Shown here in pieces: positions 1 to 11,400 of a stretch of 64,000 nucleotides of DNA. The translations under genes and the position numbers were made by a program. The notes beneath the pieces were generated by a model that saw only the letters and a list, made by a program, of their open reading frames with translations, made no database searches and was not told the origin of the DNA. Origin of the DNA: Rhopalosiphum padi. Its lineage: Eukaryota > Arthropoda > Insecta > Hemiptera > Aphididae. How positions within the stretch are numbered: position 1 is the first letter of the stretch; every line of letters starts with the position of its first letter. The DNA is taken from the NCBI RefSeq assembly GCF_020882245.1, contig NC_083598.1, positions 34,509,858 to 34,573,857 on the forward strand. Direction: 5' to 3'.

Positions 1-298
1 CTTAAATGAAATTATCGAACCGACACTTTAACATACAAATTAGGAACCGAACATAAATATTTCTAGAATTTCACTTATTATTAAATTTTAATAAATAATT
101 ATATTTACCTACTTATTTATTTATTTTTAATTTTAATATCTTAGATTTTAGATGGAGCGATAAACGTAAGTATTATAATTAAGTTTTACAAATATCTGTT
201 TTTTCATGTGTTTCAATGTAAATATTGAGGTAGAAAATTGTATTTAATTGATAATTTCAGTGGTCAAAAGTTTAAAATTAATATTGTTTACGGGAATG

Positions 299-780
299 TA
301 TGCATTACCAGTTTTTAACAAGATTAAAATTTTGTTTTATTGTTATAATTGATAAAAGAAAAACTTGAAATTATTTTGAACGAGGAACCGGATTTTTGTA
401 CTGTAAATTGTATAACACACGATTTTTAGATTCTCAACGGAGTGATGAATGTATTGATTTTACAATGATGTGTGTTCTTTTGTGTCAGCCATTACGTTTT
501 GGAGTTGTAATAGTGCTTTGATTTTTGACTTTATCCCATATTTAAAAAGGAAAATGAATTTATAGTTGGTACTTTGAGGGGGGGGGGGGTCAAGAGTAAA
601 AAATGTCCAGAAGTTTTTAAAAGCGTGAAAAACCCTAAAAAAGTAACGGAAAAACGGGAATTTTTATGCATAACCAGTTTTCGACAAAATCGATTTTTTT
701 ATTTTGCTGTAACTCAAAATGAAGCATTGTAAATACTTGAAATTTTCACCAGATGTTTATATTAGCGTTATCTACTTACG
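299..780. repeat. Two diverged copies of an interspersed repeat
   Basis: The segment starting near 301 (TGCATTACCAGTTTTTAACA) and the one starting near 668 (TGCATAACCAGTTTTCGACA) run parallel for about 60 bases. Both continue into a 'Ttgtt/gctgtaa' stretch and an 'acttgaaat' stretch. A reverse-complement relative of the second copy lies at about 34190-34260. I read this as an old interspersed repeat family with degraded copies; its class is unknown. Confidence 0.5.
578..589. repeat. G12 homopolymer
   Basis: Twelve consecutive G in an otherwise AT-rich region. Similar G or C runs occur in the window at 13675-13683, 37846-37856, 46896-46912 and 58523-58531, several of them next to transposon-like ends. 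Confidence 0.9.
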
Positions 781-2010
781 ATTAAATTTTCAAAATAATT
801 TGACTTTTTTAAGCTATTTATAGATAATTTAAATTTTCGATAGGGTAATTATGTACGATTTATTATAGAAGGAGAAATTTATATTACATTTAATTTTATT
901 ATTAGTAATACCGTGTAAATAAGCAATAGATTAAAATTAATATGAATATTTTCAACATTTTATTTGGTATAGTAATAATATAATTCTATATGTAAAAATG
1001 TCAAGTTCTCACGAATATTTTTGAATTATTACACTAACAGCAACATATGATAGTAACTTTATTATATTTACAACTCTTAGATATTAAGATTGAACATTTT
1101 AAATATTTATATTTTATGAGGCATTCAATACCGACCAGTTTAAAGGATTCTAAGTGATTTTAAGCAAGTCGTGTAAATGTGCATAGTGAATGATCCTTAT
1201 AGAGTTTGCCATATGCATGCCCATAGGAGCAGCATATTATGTTGCATTACTGCCCCTGAACTTTTCTCCAGTCAACCGCAACCACCAAGATTGAATAATT
1301 CTACGTGTCATGTTCTTCCTCTTCCCCATCAATGAAATTTTGGATTTTCATGAAAACTTTCCCTTATACTTTTTCTTAATGTATTCAATTATTCACTCAA
1401 ACACATTTGATACATATAAGTGTTCTTTACAACCCTGTTAAATTGTGATTAATGAGTAATAATTGTAGGTATATAATATATATTATAATAAATTAATAAT
1501 TTATTGTCTATACAAAAATATAATTTAAATAATATATATATTTACCAGTAATACTCATCATATCTGTTACATAAACTAAAAAAATCTAATGTCTTTTTGA
1601 TAAACATTCTAATAAATCTATGTCCAATAAATAAAAAGGTATAAAAAAAATAGTAATTTGATACAACATTAATACAAAAAATTAAAATATAGAACAATAA
1701 AGAAAAAAAATTAATAGAAAGACAAGTGTGACTAGAATTAATAATAATAACATATTTATACAGTGCAATATTTTAATGCAGCTAAATTACATATAGATAT
1801 TATTATAGATCATTTTAGTAATTTGTAACTGTTATAATTACACTAATGCACTATAATACTATACAATTAAATGTATTATGCATATAATTATCATATATAA
1901 TAAGGTTCTGATATGTATTTCACAGATTAATATTTTGTTCAATTAGTACTCAACGTAATAGCAAATTGAATAAAATTATTAAACATAATGGTAGGTAACA
2001 AAAAACAATA

Positions 2011-2016
2011 TTTATT
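2011..2016 (-). terminator. Likely poly(A) signal of PXYLP1
   Basis: An AATAAA hexamer on the minus strand lies 104 bases past the PXYLP1 stop codon, a normal distance for a short 3' UTR. No cleavage site can be placed from sequence alone. Confidence 0.5.
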
Positions 2017-2119
2017 TAATATTTATCATTTCATTTCAACAATAAATGCTTATAAAATAATGTCATAGCTTAGTGGTTTTTTTAGCAAAAGAAGGACATA
2101 ATATAATAGTGTTTACAAA

Positions 2120-3324
2120 TCAAGAACGAGTGCCGCATGCTTCTTTGTAGTTAGAAGCATTGAAAGTGGTAAAATAATCGTCATGTATGAACCTAATAGC
2201 ATACTCTATTGGGCACAGATAAATTAATGAGTCTGTCCAGCTACCTGCATGGTTTTTACAGAAAGCCACTGATTGGGTCACATCTTTGCCATTGAAAATA
2301 ACTCTAAAGTAAAAGTCTCTGCCAGGATAAGTGGTGTCAACCGTGTTGTTTCGATACACCTCGAACACTAGGCGAGAAGCATAGTGTGGTGACATGGTTT
2401 GGGCATTGAGAACTCCAAAGGCAGCTAATAGGTACTGAGCGGTCAAGTCATGACCCGAATATAGGACCAAACGAGGTTTACTTTCAGATACCATTTTCAA
2501 CAAGTTCATTGCAATATTCAATGCAAAACCATATGACTTTAAGAGTCCATATTTTCTCAACAGCCCATGTTTAGCATAACGTTCTAAGTCCCAGTCTATG
2601 TAGTTGAAAAGCTGTTTAACATTGTCATGTGTTATACAATCATCCTGATAGCAAGGCAACGGTGCTCCATGGCACACATATGTCATAATAGAATCTCTTA
2701 GTAAGTAAGGGTCTACCCGTACACTACTGGACATCAGATGTACTATATTATGTATGCGCTTGAGCATTTTTTCTACTACTCTCCGACTCTTTAACCGTTT
2801 TGCAGATGACTGTTTTATTTTCATTTGAAAGTTATTAACATTAAAACAGGCACAATGATCAAAACAATAACTGTAACTATCACTTTCCTTGAATGTGACT
2901 TTGGATAGTACATCAGGTGACAGAATTGCATACATAAACGCCAATGCACTTTGGAATGTACGTCTATACTTGGTACTATATATTATTATGTCATCAGAAT
3001 TAGAAACACTAAGCAAAGAGTGGTACACAGAACGTAGGGTCCGTCCAAGCTTAAGCATTTGGGACACACCAATCGGGGTGAGTTGACTTATTGAACAATT
3101 GTTTTGTGGCGGATATAACGGGTACCCATGAAAGGGACCTAAAAACTGTAATGACATGTTGAAGAATATGTTTTGTAAAAATTTTGTATAACCATTAAAC
3201 TCCTGATCAGGTTCCATGCTGCAGTCTATATCAGCTATATTCCGAACATGATTCATTGGCCCACGATCTCCATGTCTAGTCAGTATTATTACTCCTTGAA
3301 TTGTAAGGCTATTGTTTAGCAAGC
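2120..3324 (-). CDS. PXYLP1: PXYLP1 exon 3 (catalytic domain and stop)
   Basis: The acceptor is ATGTTTATAG; the exon opens with GLLNNSLTIQGVIILTRHGD. It carries the whole phosphatase domain including both catalytic motifs, and ends at TGA (2122-2120). It is intact, with no frameshift or premature stop. Confidence 0.93.
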
Positions 3325-3728
3325 CTATAAACATATATATTAGAACAGTTAAATGAGCCATTGTGTAATATATATTATTTTTAAATAAATATAAATACCA
3401 ATATCTCCTTCATCGCCACGTTCGATCATGTGGGGAGGATTACACACTCTAGTGAGTTCACTGTAATCGATTCTGGACACTGGTCTTTTATACTTGAGTG
3501 CAGAGTTTTCGGACGTGTTTACAGTCTTATTATCAGGAACAGGGCGATCAGAAATCTTGAAATACAACACTGAAACAGTTAAACCAGTTTTAAGTTTAGA
3601 TGCAAAATTATCAACTAGCAGACTGTTAAAATGTCACCTGGGAAAAGAATGCACAGCCATATGATCAAGTAGACTAAATATCGGTGGCGGGCCATATTTC
3701 TGACGGTCACTGCCTGAACGTTAGCCAT
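2120..3728 (-). CDS. PXYLP1: 2-phosphoxylose phosphatase 1 (histidine acid phosphatase family), 3 exons, 488 aa
   Basis: Spliced coding sequence 3728-3638, 3569-3399, 3324-2120 on the minus strand; 1467 nt, so 488 residues plus TGA, against about 480 in vertebrate PXYLP1. Known role of the family: this Golgi enzyme removes the 2-phosphate from xylose in the tetrasaccharide linker of proteoglycans, which lets glycosaminoglycan chains extend. Seen here: a short basic N-terminus, then a hydrophobic signal anchor at about residues 17-34 (YLVYLIIWLCILF), giving type II topology. The segment YSELTRVCNPP...ERGDEGD matches the conserved stretch before the catalytic core. The active-site motif RHGDRGP is at 104-110 (nucleophile His105), and the family's second catalytic pair is in SGHD (His379, Asp380). 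Paired cysteines and a C-terminal ACGTRS end are typical. The Met at 3361 is not the start: it lies inside intron 2, and splicing upstream restores the membrane anchor. The gene faces away from the ADD-domain gene. Confidence 0.93.
3399..3569 (-). CDS. PXYLP1: PXYLP1 exon 2 (stem region)
   Basis: The acceptor is TTTAACTGTTTCAG on the minus strand and the donor is ATTG/GTATTT. It codes for residues 31-87, the end of the anchor and the lumenal stem, including the conserved VCNPP and ERGDEGD stretch. Introns of 68 bp (3570-3637) and 74 bp (3325-3398) flank it. Confidence 0.88.
3638..3728 (-). CDS. PXYLP1: PXYLP1 exon 1 (start and membrane anchor)
   Basis: Codes for residues 1-30 plus one base, starting MANVQAVTVRNMARHRYLVY. 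The donor is CCCAG/GTGAC. A second in-frame Met at residue 12 could also serve as a start; either keeps the anchor. The first is chosen because it is the most upstream Met seen. Confidence 0.85.
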
Positions 3729-5355
3729 GACTGTTTATTCAAGTGTGCAGTTGTTTCTAGGAATAGCCTACCACTAATACTTGCATTCACATTGTTCCTA
3801 TTGTCACACCTCACTTTTAATGATGGTGAGAAACGTTAGGTACGTTGTCAGTTTCCAATAAATTACATTACTTAATTGGCAAACAGGAATGCCTTTTCCT
3901 GCTTTTCCGTGTCCTAGAGCCACATTCGTTGCACGCATATAATACGAGTGCATTTTATGTCGTGTGATTGTCTTTCAGATGATCTTCGGTGAAAATAGAT
4001 AGCCTTAACAAACTTAACATTTTTACTAAAATATGTAATTTTTAAGTTCTAAATTTCTATCCTTGTTCAGAGCGTCTACATAATGTTACTCGTGGAACTA
4101 AGACTGAAAATTAGAATTTGAATTTTACAATTCGCAATACGCATTATGCTCACTTAAAGCCGCATCAGTATTAATCGAATAATGATATACTATTGATATT
4201 ATTCATAGACGAGTATACAATAATTTAACACTATATAGTAAATAGGTACCTACCACAGAATAAATTAATATTACACAATATTCTGTGTAAATAGTGAATA
4301 CGTTGCCTACTTTCCTTTTGCTTATCAATTAGTTTTTTATCACTTATCACACCGATGAAAACAAACATGGTAAATATTTTCATCCTGTGGCACATATTTA
4401 TTATATATATATATATATGTGCTGTGATCAGAAATCAGAATATTCTATGATATCAAAAAAATAATTTGATAAATTGAGATGTATAAAAAAATGTTCTTAC
4501 TGACTTACCTATTTTAGTAAGTACTCATGAAAATCTTTTACATAAAAATGAGATTCTCATGACATGTTATGTATTTATATAGATCTAAAGTGTAGTTGTG
4601 TAGATCATCTACCATGGACAAATAATATATCTTTCATACACTCATTAATAAATAATTTGTTCATTGTAAAATTACTTTTTATGATTTTCATGTACTTACT
4701 TACTATTGTTCTTATTTAGTTCTTAATTTTCAGTGTTACATTTCTATTATTGGTTACATAGAAAAACTGAAAAATTTATGTTTATTATAAAAAATTCTTT
4801 TGGTGGGATTTAACACCATACAATATATTCTATTATTTTTATAGATTTAACATATATAGGTAATTCCATTTTATATTACATCTATATATAGATAATAGAT
4901 TTATATTTAATAGATCAACCAAAACAGATTAATAGGTACTCTATTAATCTATTCTTATACAAATGAACCCTGTGATTTTATTAGAAAAAAATTGAACACT
5001 AAATACTAAATCAAAATTTACATTCTATATTATAAATATAAATTTTTACTATGCTGTAATATTATGCTTTTTTCAAAGACAATCAAAATTTTCATAAACT
5101 AGCACTATAGTAAAAAACATTAAATACAGTCTACAAAAGAACCTTTAAACAATTTAAGTTTTTTTAATTTGCTAGCATAAAATAAAGATCAGAATCAGAA
5201 AGGCTTAATTTCAAAACCAAATCACCATTTTGGTTGACGGTACTATAGTGTGAATTTAAAATAAAAAATGATAATCTACTTATAACTAATTATGTATCTT
5301 TTTTTGTCTTAGATTATATTATATTTAAATTATATAAAGTGCAAATAAAAACAAA
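3729..5355. promoter_or_regulatory. Divergent upstream region shared by PXYLP1 and the ADD-domain gene
   Basis: This 1.6-kb region separates two start codons that point away from each other, so it must hold both promoters and 5' UTRs. The PXYLP1-proximal 300 bases are less AT-rich than the rest. A TA microsatellite lies at 4402-4419 and a 9-bp inverted repeat (CACAGAATA at 4254-4262, TATTCTGTG at 4279-4287). I see no convincing TATA box or transcription start. Confidence 0.55.
4402..4419. repeat. (TA)n microsatellite
   Basis: An uninterrupted TA tract of nine units between the two divergent genes. Confidence 0.9.
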
Positions 5356-5416
5356 ATGAACAATACTCTACTTCCCGATAATTTAGAAATAAATTACAGA
5401 AACAATCATTATAAAC
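5356..5416 (+). CDS. ADD-domain gene exon 1
   Basis: ATG in the context ACAAAATGA; codes for 20 residues (MNNTLLPDNL...) plus one base; donor AAAC/GTAAGT. Intron 1 is 71 bp. Confidence 0.75.
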
Positions 5417-8400
5417 GTAAGTATTAAAAAAATTAAAGCATTATGTAATTTAATAATACTATTTACAATTTTTGTCCTATTTATCAGATGCTCAAGATGT
5501 ATTAAACAGTATTATTTGGTGTTCTATTTGTAATTCAGACTTAAAACAGAATATCATCATGAATAAAAAAATTATGCTTCATAAAAAATTTTTATGTCTT
5601 TGTTGTAAAGTAAGTGTTTCTAAAATGAATTTAATTATCTACCTATAATTATTGTTCATTAATATTTAGTAAGTACTTAAAAATATTTTATTCAGATTTA
5701 TAAAATATAAATTATAATATATGTCAAGATTGAGAATTTTAAAAGTTTATATCAAACAATAAACAGCAGTATTAATAGTGGCGGGGCCAGATATTTTTTT
5801 GGGGGAGCACTTATGTATGGCTACTCAATCACCCATTAATTTGTTTTTACCATATTTTCAGGAAAGTATTGCTAAAATTAAAAATATTTTGGGTATAATA
5901 TGTTATATTTTTAATTTCTAAATAAATAATTAAAAAATATACCTACTATATTATTATTATTATCATAAATGTTATACAGTAAAACTTCAAATTTCCTTTG
6001 TTTTCTTTTATTTATATGTAACAATTACAATACATAACTTTTTTATTTTTTAATGTATGAGATTTTAGAAAGTGTGCAGTTAGTATTAACTATATTAGGT
6101 ATTTTTATTTCTAAATGTGCAAAAAAAAGCATATTTAATTTGTATATAACAGTTAAACTTCAAATAATATAACTTAAGTCTAAAAACTCTTTAAAGTAAT
6201 TAATATTATTTTATATATTAATAATGATTTACAATTTCTTTATTTAGGTATTAACATATTTTTAACATTAAATTGTTAGGGAGCAATGGAGGGGAAAAAT
6301 CAAATGTTTGGAGGGGGCACTTGACCACCCTTGCCCAATATATTGCCCCTGACTATTAATAATTTTTATTGTAACAAAACTTTATTATAATTATTTTTAA
6401 AGTTATATTATTTGTAATTGCTTGAATGATTTTTAAAAATATGATAAAAGTAAATTAATTTTAGCTCTTTAAAACTATGTTTATTATTCCAGAATTGTTT
6501 TGAAAAATTATCAGATTCAAAAAATGGATGTATATTATGCTCACTCAAAACCAAACTTAAGACGTGTAAAATATGTAATAGCAACATGTGTAAGGTAAAC
6601 TTTTTTAATTGGTCATTCGATTGTTTGTTTCCCTTTACTTGCTAACAACTGATACTTTTTAAGCTATCCAAAACAAATTGTATAAGCTTTTAAAATTAAA
6701 AAGATCAATCTAAACTATAATTTATGAAACGTTGCATTTTAAGTTTTAAGTTTTAACGCCATACTAGGGTAAATATACATCCCAATACCGGCTTATAACT
6801 TCATTCCATTGGTCCACAGAATATCTCAATAAAATGTAAACAGAATACCTACTATACTTCAAAATTATAAATTATTTTTACTCAAAATTCAAACATACAA
6901 TTCCACAATTATATCGTTATTATTGTTTATTATTCATTATCAAATTTTTTCCAACTATTGGAATAATTGAAGCTGATATATTGAAAAACAAACTTAATTT
7001 AATATTGATGTTGCTGCACTACTCGTGTACTGTTTCTAGTCGTAACGCAAATGTTAACTATAAAAAGAATTATTCAATTCAAATTCAATTTCAAAATGAC
7101 TAGTTCAGAATGTCATAAGTACAAATTAATTTGTTAAACTACATCCTAATATCCTATGTTAAATATGATATGGATAAATAATAACACACCAACCTTTGTA
7201 GATTATACAGTACAGTACACACTAATTAAAATTGTTATTTAAAAAACCACAAATAATTGTTTGTTTTTCTTTATAGTAAAATGATAATGTAATATGCATA
7301 AGCAAAATGTCTTTCAATATTCAATAAAATACTGATATTTATCCGTCAATAGTACTTAGATCTTTAAAGCACTATCCCTACATTACATTGACTTAATCGA
7401 CTACAAAATGTTTTATTATTATAAATTTATAACTGTTAGTACGCACTAAATATATTAAATTTTATTTTATTTTCTAGAGATGTATGGATAGATACTACAT
7501 AAAGCCAAAACGTTCAAAAAATTTAAAACGTTGTTTAGGCTGTTCATCAAGTGTCTTATGGAGTCTTCGATCTCAAGCAGCTGCAGTTTTAAAATGTTTT
7601 TCACTGGAACTGTAAGTTGAAAAAAAATATAAATATTATCAATTATAAATCTAGTATTATTTTATAACAAATGTTGTATTTTAATACAAAAATAGAATCA
7701 TATAGGTTGATGTGTATGCGAGTATTGGGCAATCAATTTAGTGCAATAAAAACGTTTTTAAATAATAATTTTTATGCTATTAAGTAAAATAAAAAATGTA
7801 AATTAAAAACTGTGGATGCATGGGATAGTCAAATGGTAATTAGGTTCAGGTCTGAAAATTGTTCAAGTAGTATAATAGATGTATAATAGATATAAACAAT
7901 CTATTAACTATAAAGCAACTATTATTAAATTTATAATAATACTAAGTTTTGATAGGTTTCAATTTTATTTAATCATTTTAAAATTTCCTTTATTTTTTTA
8001 AAATATAATTAAATTCATAATATTCATTAGTTGAATCATTGATTATAAATACTAGCAGTAGTATTTATAATCAATGGTTGAATTAAAATTTGTTTTTTAA
8101 ATGTTTAACATTTGATTTTTATTTAGAAAATAACTTATTAGAAATGTACTGAAATAAACTTCTATAAATTAATTTTTATCTAATATTTATTTCCATTTTA
8201 AATGTTTGTAAAATTACATGTATATATTTGTATATAAAGCAAAGGCTAAATAAATACTTGAAATTATAATTATATGTTCAGTATAGAACCATAGTAAGTA
8301 CATTGGAACCTTATTAAAATTTTAGAAATATACAATAAAACTTTGGGCCACATAAAAAAAAAACTTTATTTTTTAATTTAATTTAAACTTAAACTATAAA

Positions 8401-11400
8401 TATTTATACTTTTCAAATAGCAATAATGTAATGTATTTATATATTTATATGATTCGGCATACAACAAATTTTAATATGAGATTTTTAAAAATTAAACATG
8501 TTTAATCTTAATTTAAAAAAATATATATTGTTTCTCATTTGTATAAATATAAAATGTATTAATTAATAATAATTTTAGAGGTACTAGGCTTTTGTTAAAT
8601 GGCGAAGAGTCTGAAAACAAACAAAATTTACGTGAATTCATAATAAAATCGGCAACATGTAATGAAAATTTTACTCAAGACGATATTTATCAAATTAGAG
8701 TCTTGAATTTAAATAATTTATTAAATTCAAAAATTGGATCATTGTTAAATGGATATGAAAAATTACAAACAAAAAATATTGAACAATGTCTTATTAACTT
8801 TGGTGAATTATGTGAAAAAATATTAGTTAACACTTGTTCACTTATATCAGATTCCCAATGTTTGTACAATGATAAAATGATTGAATCATTAAATAACAAA
8901 ATTAAATCAATTTTGATTAATGGTATGTTATTTAAAACAACTGACAATGATTCAAAAAAATACTCTAAAGATCCCCATAGAATAGATAATTTAACAGAAC
9001 ATACAAAAAACAGATTACAACAAAAATGCAGTGTTTTATTGGAAAAAATGGACAAAAATATTGAAGACCAATATTTTTTAAAGAAGGTAAATATGAACTT
9101 CTGTCCTAAATATCAATAAATATTGAGTTTTTTATGTGATAACAATTGATTTAGTAGTATTCTCATTGATTTTGTAACAGACTATTATAAATTTAAAATT
9201 ATTTATTACTATTATTTTAATTTTATCAAAGATATAATATTTTTAGGAATATAATATTAGTAAACATACTAATAATAAAGATTCATTTAATTCCAAAAAT
9301 AAATTAGTGGATACACAAACTAATCAACAGGAAAAAAATTTAAATCTCACATTTCCTCTAAATTCAAATGATGTATCTCAAATTTCACTAAAAGAATGTA
9401 GAGTACAATTAGTAAGGTTTGATGAAGAAACTCTAATACATTATGCTGGTCACAAATATAAAGATAAGGTAACTATAAATTTGTTTTTATTTTTGTTAAA
9501 GAATCAGTAGCACAAACCATTGGGTGTATAAATTATTTTTATTAACTTATATATTTACATATAAAATTGTATACATAAAAGATATTGTGTACATATTTTG
9601 GCAGTAAAAATGAATTTCATGATGTTGGAGATTGACTTGAGGTTGTTTGGTGTACTGGTATATTTGGCATTCGTAGTGTATGAAATAATGAAAATAAGAA
9701 TTAAGGGTGATAACTGATAAGTTATTTTTTGCAATTATGTGATTTGTTGTAACATAGACTTCATTGCAGGCTGTGTATTTCGGGGGTTCTTGAATGGCCA
9801 TTAAGTAATTGTGAGAGATTTTAGTATGTCCAATTATAAGTTTTATTTTAATAACTTTTATAGATATTTAAATAGAAAATATCAAAATGTCGGTGTTGTG
9901 TTTAATTTTGTGGAGTACATGGTACATTTCTGACACCATTTTAGTTGGAATTTAATTATTATTAGCATTTGTATGTCCCTGAAAGAGATGATTAGTAAAA
10001 ACTATGATAATGGAGTTAGATTAGTTGCTAAGTCTGCAAGTTCATTTTCTATTAAGGTATTAGAATGTCCAAGGATCCAAAAGAGTTTAATTTTGTTTCG
10101 AATATGTTGATTAATATAATATTATCTAATGCAGTGGTTCTCAATCTTTTTAGTACCGCGGCCCAAATTTCCCCCGAAAAATCTTTCGCGACCCACATGG
10201 TGTCACTTTTCAAAAAGTAGTTTTAAAAATCAAAATTTGTATTATAATTATATATATAATATGTATACATTTATAATATGTATTTAGTATTTTATAGATT
10301 TATAATCAATTTATTTTTACAAATGTTCTTTTAATAATGAGGTGAATGCGAAATGTGTGCTTGTTTTCTGTTATGGTTAATAACAGCATTGACATCATGA
10401 TTCAAAAAATTGTTTGCGACCTACCAAAAATTGACTGACGACCCACCAGTGGGCCGCGAGTCGCGACCCACACTATGAGAAACACTGATCTAATGGATTA
10501 TGTGTAATTTTTAATATTATGGATAGTGCTTAGGAGAATCTGTGAAAATGATTGTGTCTTGGAGATGATGTTCTTTTATTATGAACATAGACTGCTGTTA
10601 AAACTAATCTAGAGCTGGAGAATTAATACATAAATTCCTTGTTTTTCCATATTACTGAGGCTTCGACTTTGTCTTAATTTTGTGAAATTTCTGTGTCTGG
10701 TATCATGTCAATTTAAGTCTTTTCGTGTTGAGTAGAGATATATCAGCTAAATTTAAATACTGGGAATCGGGTTTAAGTGATGAGTACCAATTGACATGCA
10801 AAATCCTGAGTTATGAATTATATAAAGATGTTTATTAATGATTTATGTGTAGATACTCAAATAAAGGATATTTAATCAGGTTTTGATAGGATTATAGACT
10901 TATATATATATTTTTTCAAAACATGATGAGTTTAAAACCTCTGTGATGAAACCTACATCATGTATGGGATAACATTTGTATGACACCAAGACATGAAGTA
11001 ATAGGGTTTTTCAAGAAATTAATACTTTGAACCCAGAAACATTTGTAATGTAATAACGAGTATTTTGATATTATTATTTATTATTTGTTATTCACTCATT
11101 TTTATGTTTAGTAGATTATGATTTTATCTATGTCCTATGTGTAAAAACTATACATTGTGATTTTTCAGAGAAGAGGGTGAAACCTGATGGCTTCGTCTAT
11201 TTGATTAGTTTGTTAATGACTCATTGTAAGTGGATTTGAATTGTTGCTATAATTGTTTCTTCAGCAATAAATATTGAAATCATTTGCGTAATGGGTCTAT
11301 TAGGCAATAAAAGGGATGTTCTTTGTAATAATGTTAATGGTTATACAGAAAACTGACCCCTGGGGAACTCCATTGATTTGTAAAAAAACAATTACCTAGA

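Larger units (their letters stand above)
1..2010. other. 3' flank of PXYLP1, repeat-rich, no gene recognised
   Basis: Very AT-rich sequence with no open frame that looks coding over any length. It holds two diverged copies of an interspersed repeat (about 299-360 and 666-780) and a run of twelve G at 578-589. A less AT-rich patch at about 1190-1375 has short open frames on the minus strand but matches nothing I recognise. Confidence 0.6.

Noticed and set aside
3349..3570. A separate 73-residue protein on the minus strand
   Set aside because: Its apparent start is GTG made by a splice acceptor. The part up to 3399 is exon 2 of PXYLP1 and the rest is intron.
8690..9055. Antisense 121-residue ORF opposite ADD gene exon 5
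   Set aside because: It is fully inside a well-supported exon in phase with its neighbours; the antisense reading is composition-driven.
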